A stretch of 64,000 bases of DNA from Elusimicrobiota bacterium. GTDB taxonomy: Bacteria; Elusimicrobiota; Elusimicrobia; Elusimicrobiales; UBA9959. The position numbers and the translations under genes are program-made. Under the pieces are notes generated by a model, which ran no database searches, had not been told where the DNA came from, and saw only the letters and a list, made by a program, of their open reading frames with translations. Location of the stretch: the NCBI GenBank assembly GCA_003482905.1, contig DMXM01000018.1:165155-229154 (forward strand). The letters are read 5' to 3'. Shown here in pieces: positions 63,492 to 64,000 of the stretch (position 1 is the first letter of the stretch; each line of letters starts with the position of its first letter).

Positions 63492-64000
63492 AGGGATAGG
63501 GGCGGCGGCAAATGTGCCGCCGTACCCCTCCCACACCACCGGACGTGCGGGTCCGCATCCGGCGGTTCAGAAAGTGGCGTTAACCTCCGCCAGCCGAGGA
63601 ACACCTAGTTTTGAAAAGTAGCTGTTCGGCATGGCAACGTTCAGCGCCGAGGTCCCGGCCATCCGCCACCAGCGACGTGGGCAGGCCGACACCGAGGCCG
63701 CGGCTTTGACCGAAACTCCGGCCGCCCGCAATTCCCGGTATATCGTTCTCCCGCGTTTCCACTGCTTCAGACGTACCATCCTCAAACGGCGTCGTATCCA
63801 GCTGTCCAATCCGGCGAATATGCCGTGGGTCTCCGCCAACCGGAAGTATTCCTTCCAGCCGGTTAGATATGCCTTCAGCTCTTTCGCCATCTCTTCCAGG
63901 CTTCGTCCGCCGTTGCGCGACGTTATCCGCCTCACACGCTCCTTCATCACCTTCAGGGCTTTCCGGCTCACGCTGTGCCTGACAATACCGCCCTTGGCCA
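63492..64000 (-). mobile_element. Group II intron, 3' part (domains V-VI and maturase end)
   Basis: On the minus strand the maturase stop is followed directly by a domain V-like hairpin (63534-63568: ACCGCCGGA pairs with TCCGGTGGT around a GCGGACCCGC tip). A domain VI-like stem follows (63498-63527: GGCGGC / GCCGCC with GGGG/CCCC). The intron should end near 63492 at a CCTATCCC tail. The 5' part lies beyond the window. The sequence at 63401-63491 would then be the 3' flank. Confidence 0.75.
63567..64000 (-). CDS. Group II intron reverse transcriptase/maturase, C-terminal part
   Basis: Partial: the frame stays open to the window edge, so a start at 63971 is not real. The visible 144 residues are the maturase-specific (GIIM/domain X) region: KVMKERVRRITSRNGGRSLEEMAKELKAYLTGWKEYFRLAETHGIFAGLDSWIRRRLRMVRLKQWKRGRTIYRELRAAGV. 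This binds and folds the intron for splicing and retrohoming. The reverse-transcriptase domain is outside the window. The tail ends within the intron's domain V, as is common. Confidence 0.93.
   Translation of the reverse strand, partial: AKGGIVRHSVSRKALKVMKERVRRITSRNGGRSLEEMAKELKAYLTGWKEYFRLAETHGIFAGLDSWIRRRLRMVRLKQWKRGRTIYRELRAAGVSVKAAASVSACPRRWWRMAGTSALNVAMPNSYFSKLGVPRLAEVNATF

Overview
The window reads as chromosomal DNA of a GC-rich, Gram-negative, anaerobic or fermentative bacterium. Secreted lipoproteins, an outer-membrane PorV-like fragment and SurA-type folding factors point to a double membrane. A complex-I-like group 4 [NiFe] hydrogenase points to H2-linked energy conservation. A PUFA-synthase-like megasynthase, the PTS and glycosidase set and a paralogous family of small regulators would fit Elusimicrobiota. 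That assignment is inference from gene content; no rRNA, tRNA or universal marker gene is present to confirm it.

Layout. (a) 1-5740: the 3' part of a PUFA/polyketide-type synthase (tandem ACPs, ketoreductase, dehydratase), its phosphopantetheinyl transferase and an acyl-CoA carboxyltransferase. (b) 5882-15253: one tightly overlapping 11-gene operon for an energy-converting hydrogenase. It has three antiporter-like subunits, J-, K- and A-like membrane subunits, and the B, C, D, H, I core; the D-type subunit keeps both Ni-binding CxxC motifs. (c) 15.3-22.8 kb: an accessory stretch with an unknown secreted protein, a putative regulator, an ATP-grasp enzyme, a clostripain-like protease, a sensor kinase, and the decayed remains of a second regulator copy. 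(d) 22.9-35.5 kb: a sugar-scavenging locus. It encodes a lipoprotein of six-hairpin glycosidase type, a GH3 glucosidase, two GH30 glycosidases, a secreted EEP-family hydrolase, a PtsG-like EIIC-EIIB-EIIB and an EIIA-HPr-EI fusion. (e) 35.6-40 kb: a pentapeptide-repeat protein, a response regulator followed by four 11-bp direct repeats, a truncated chimeric outer-membrane gene, an MscS channel and a PpiC/SurA isomerase.

(f) 40.1-50.4 kb, all on the minus strand: a run of membrane proteins of unknown function, a GT-C glycosyltransferase, a barrel-sandwich protein and a MutL-type ASKHA ATPase, then DUF192, a small secreted protein and an orphan Lrp-type sensor domain. This is the strongest candidate here for an undescribed system, possibly a membrane complex driven or assembled by an actin-fold ATPase. 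(g) 50.6-62.9 kb: housekeeping and peptide use (Dtd, cupin, RNase R, acid phosphatase, a RelE-type toxin-antitoxin pair, M20 peptidase, an OPT remnant, an MFS carrier, acyl-CoA ligase, CCA-adding enzyme). (h) 63.0-64.0 kb: a small Cys-rich DUF6788-like protein and the 3' end of a group II intron running off the window.

Cross-cutting observations. Several genes lack a Shine-Dalgarno sequence and have a -10 hexamer 5-7 bp before ATG, which suggests leaderless mRNAs. Several genes survive only as fused N- and C-terminal remnants (regulator copy at 22.5 kb, PorV chimera at 37.6 kb, OPT fragment at 57.0 kb). A 65-bp hairpin-bearing element is repeated at 22.7 and 35.7 kb. I saw no tRNA, rRNA, CRISPR array, IS transposase or replication origin.
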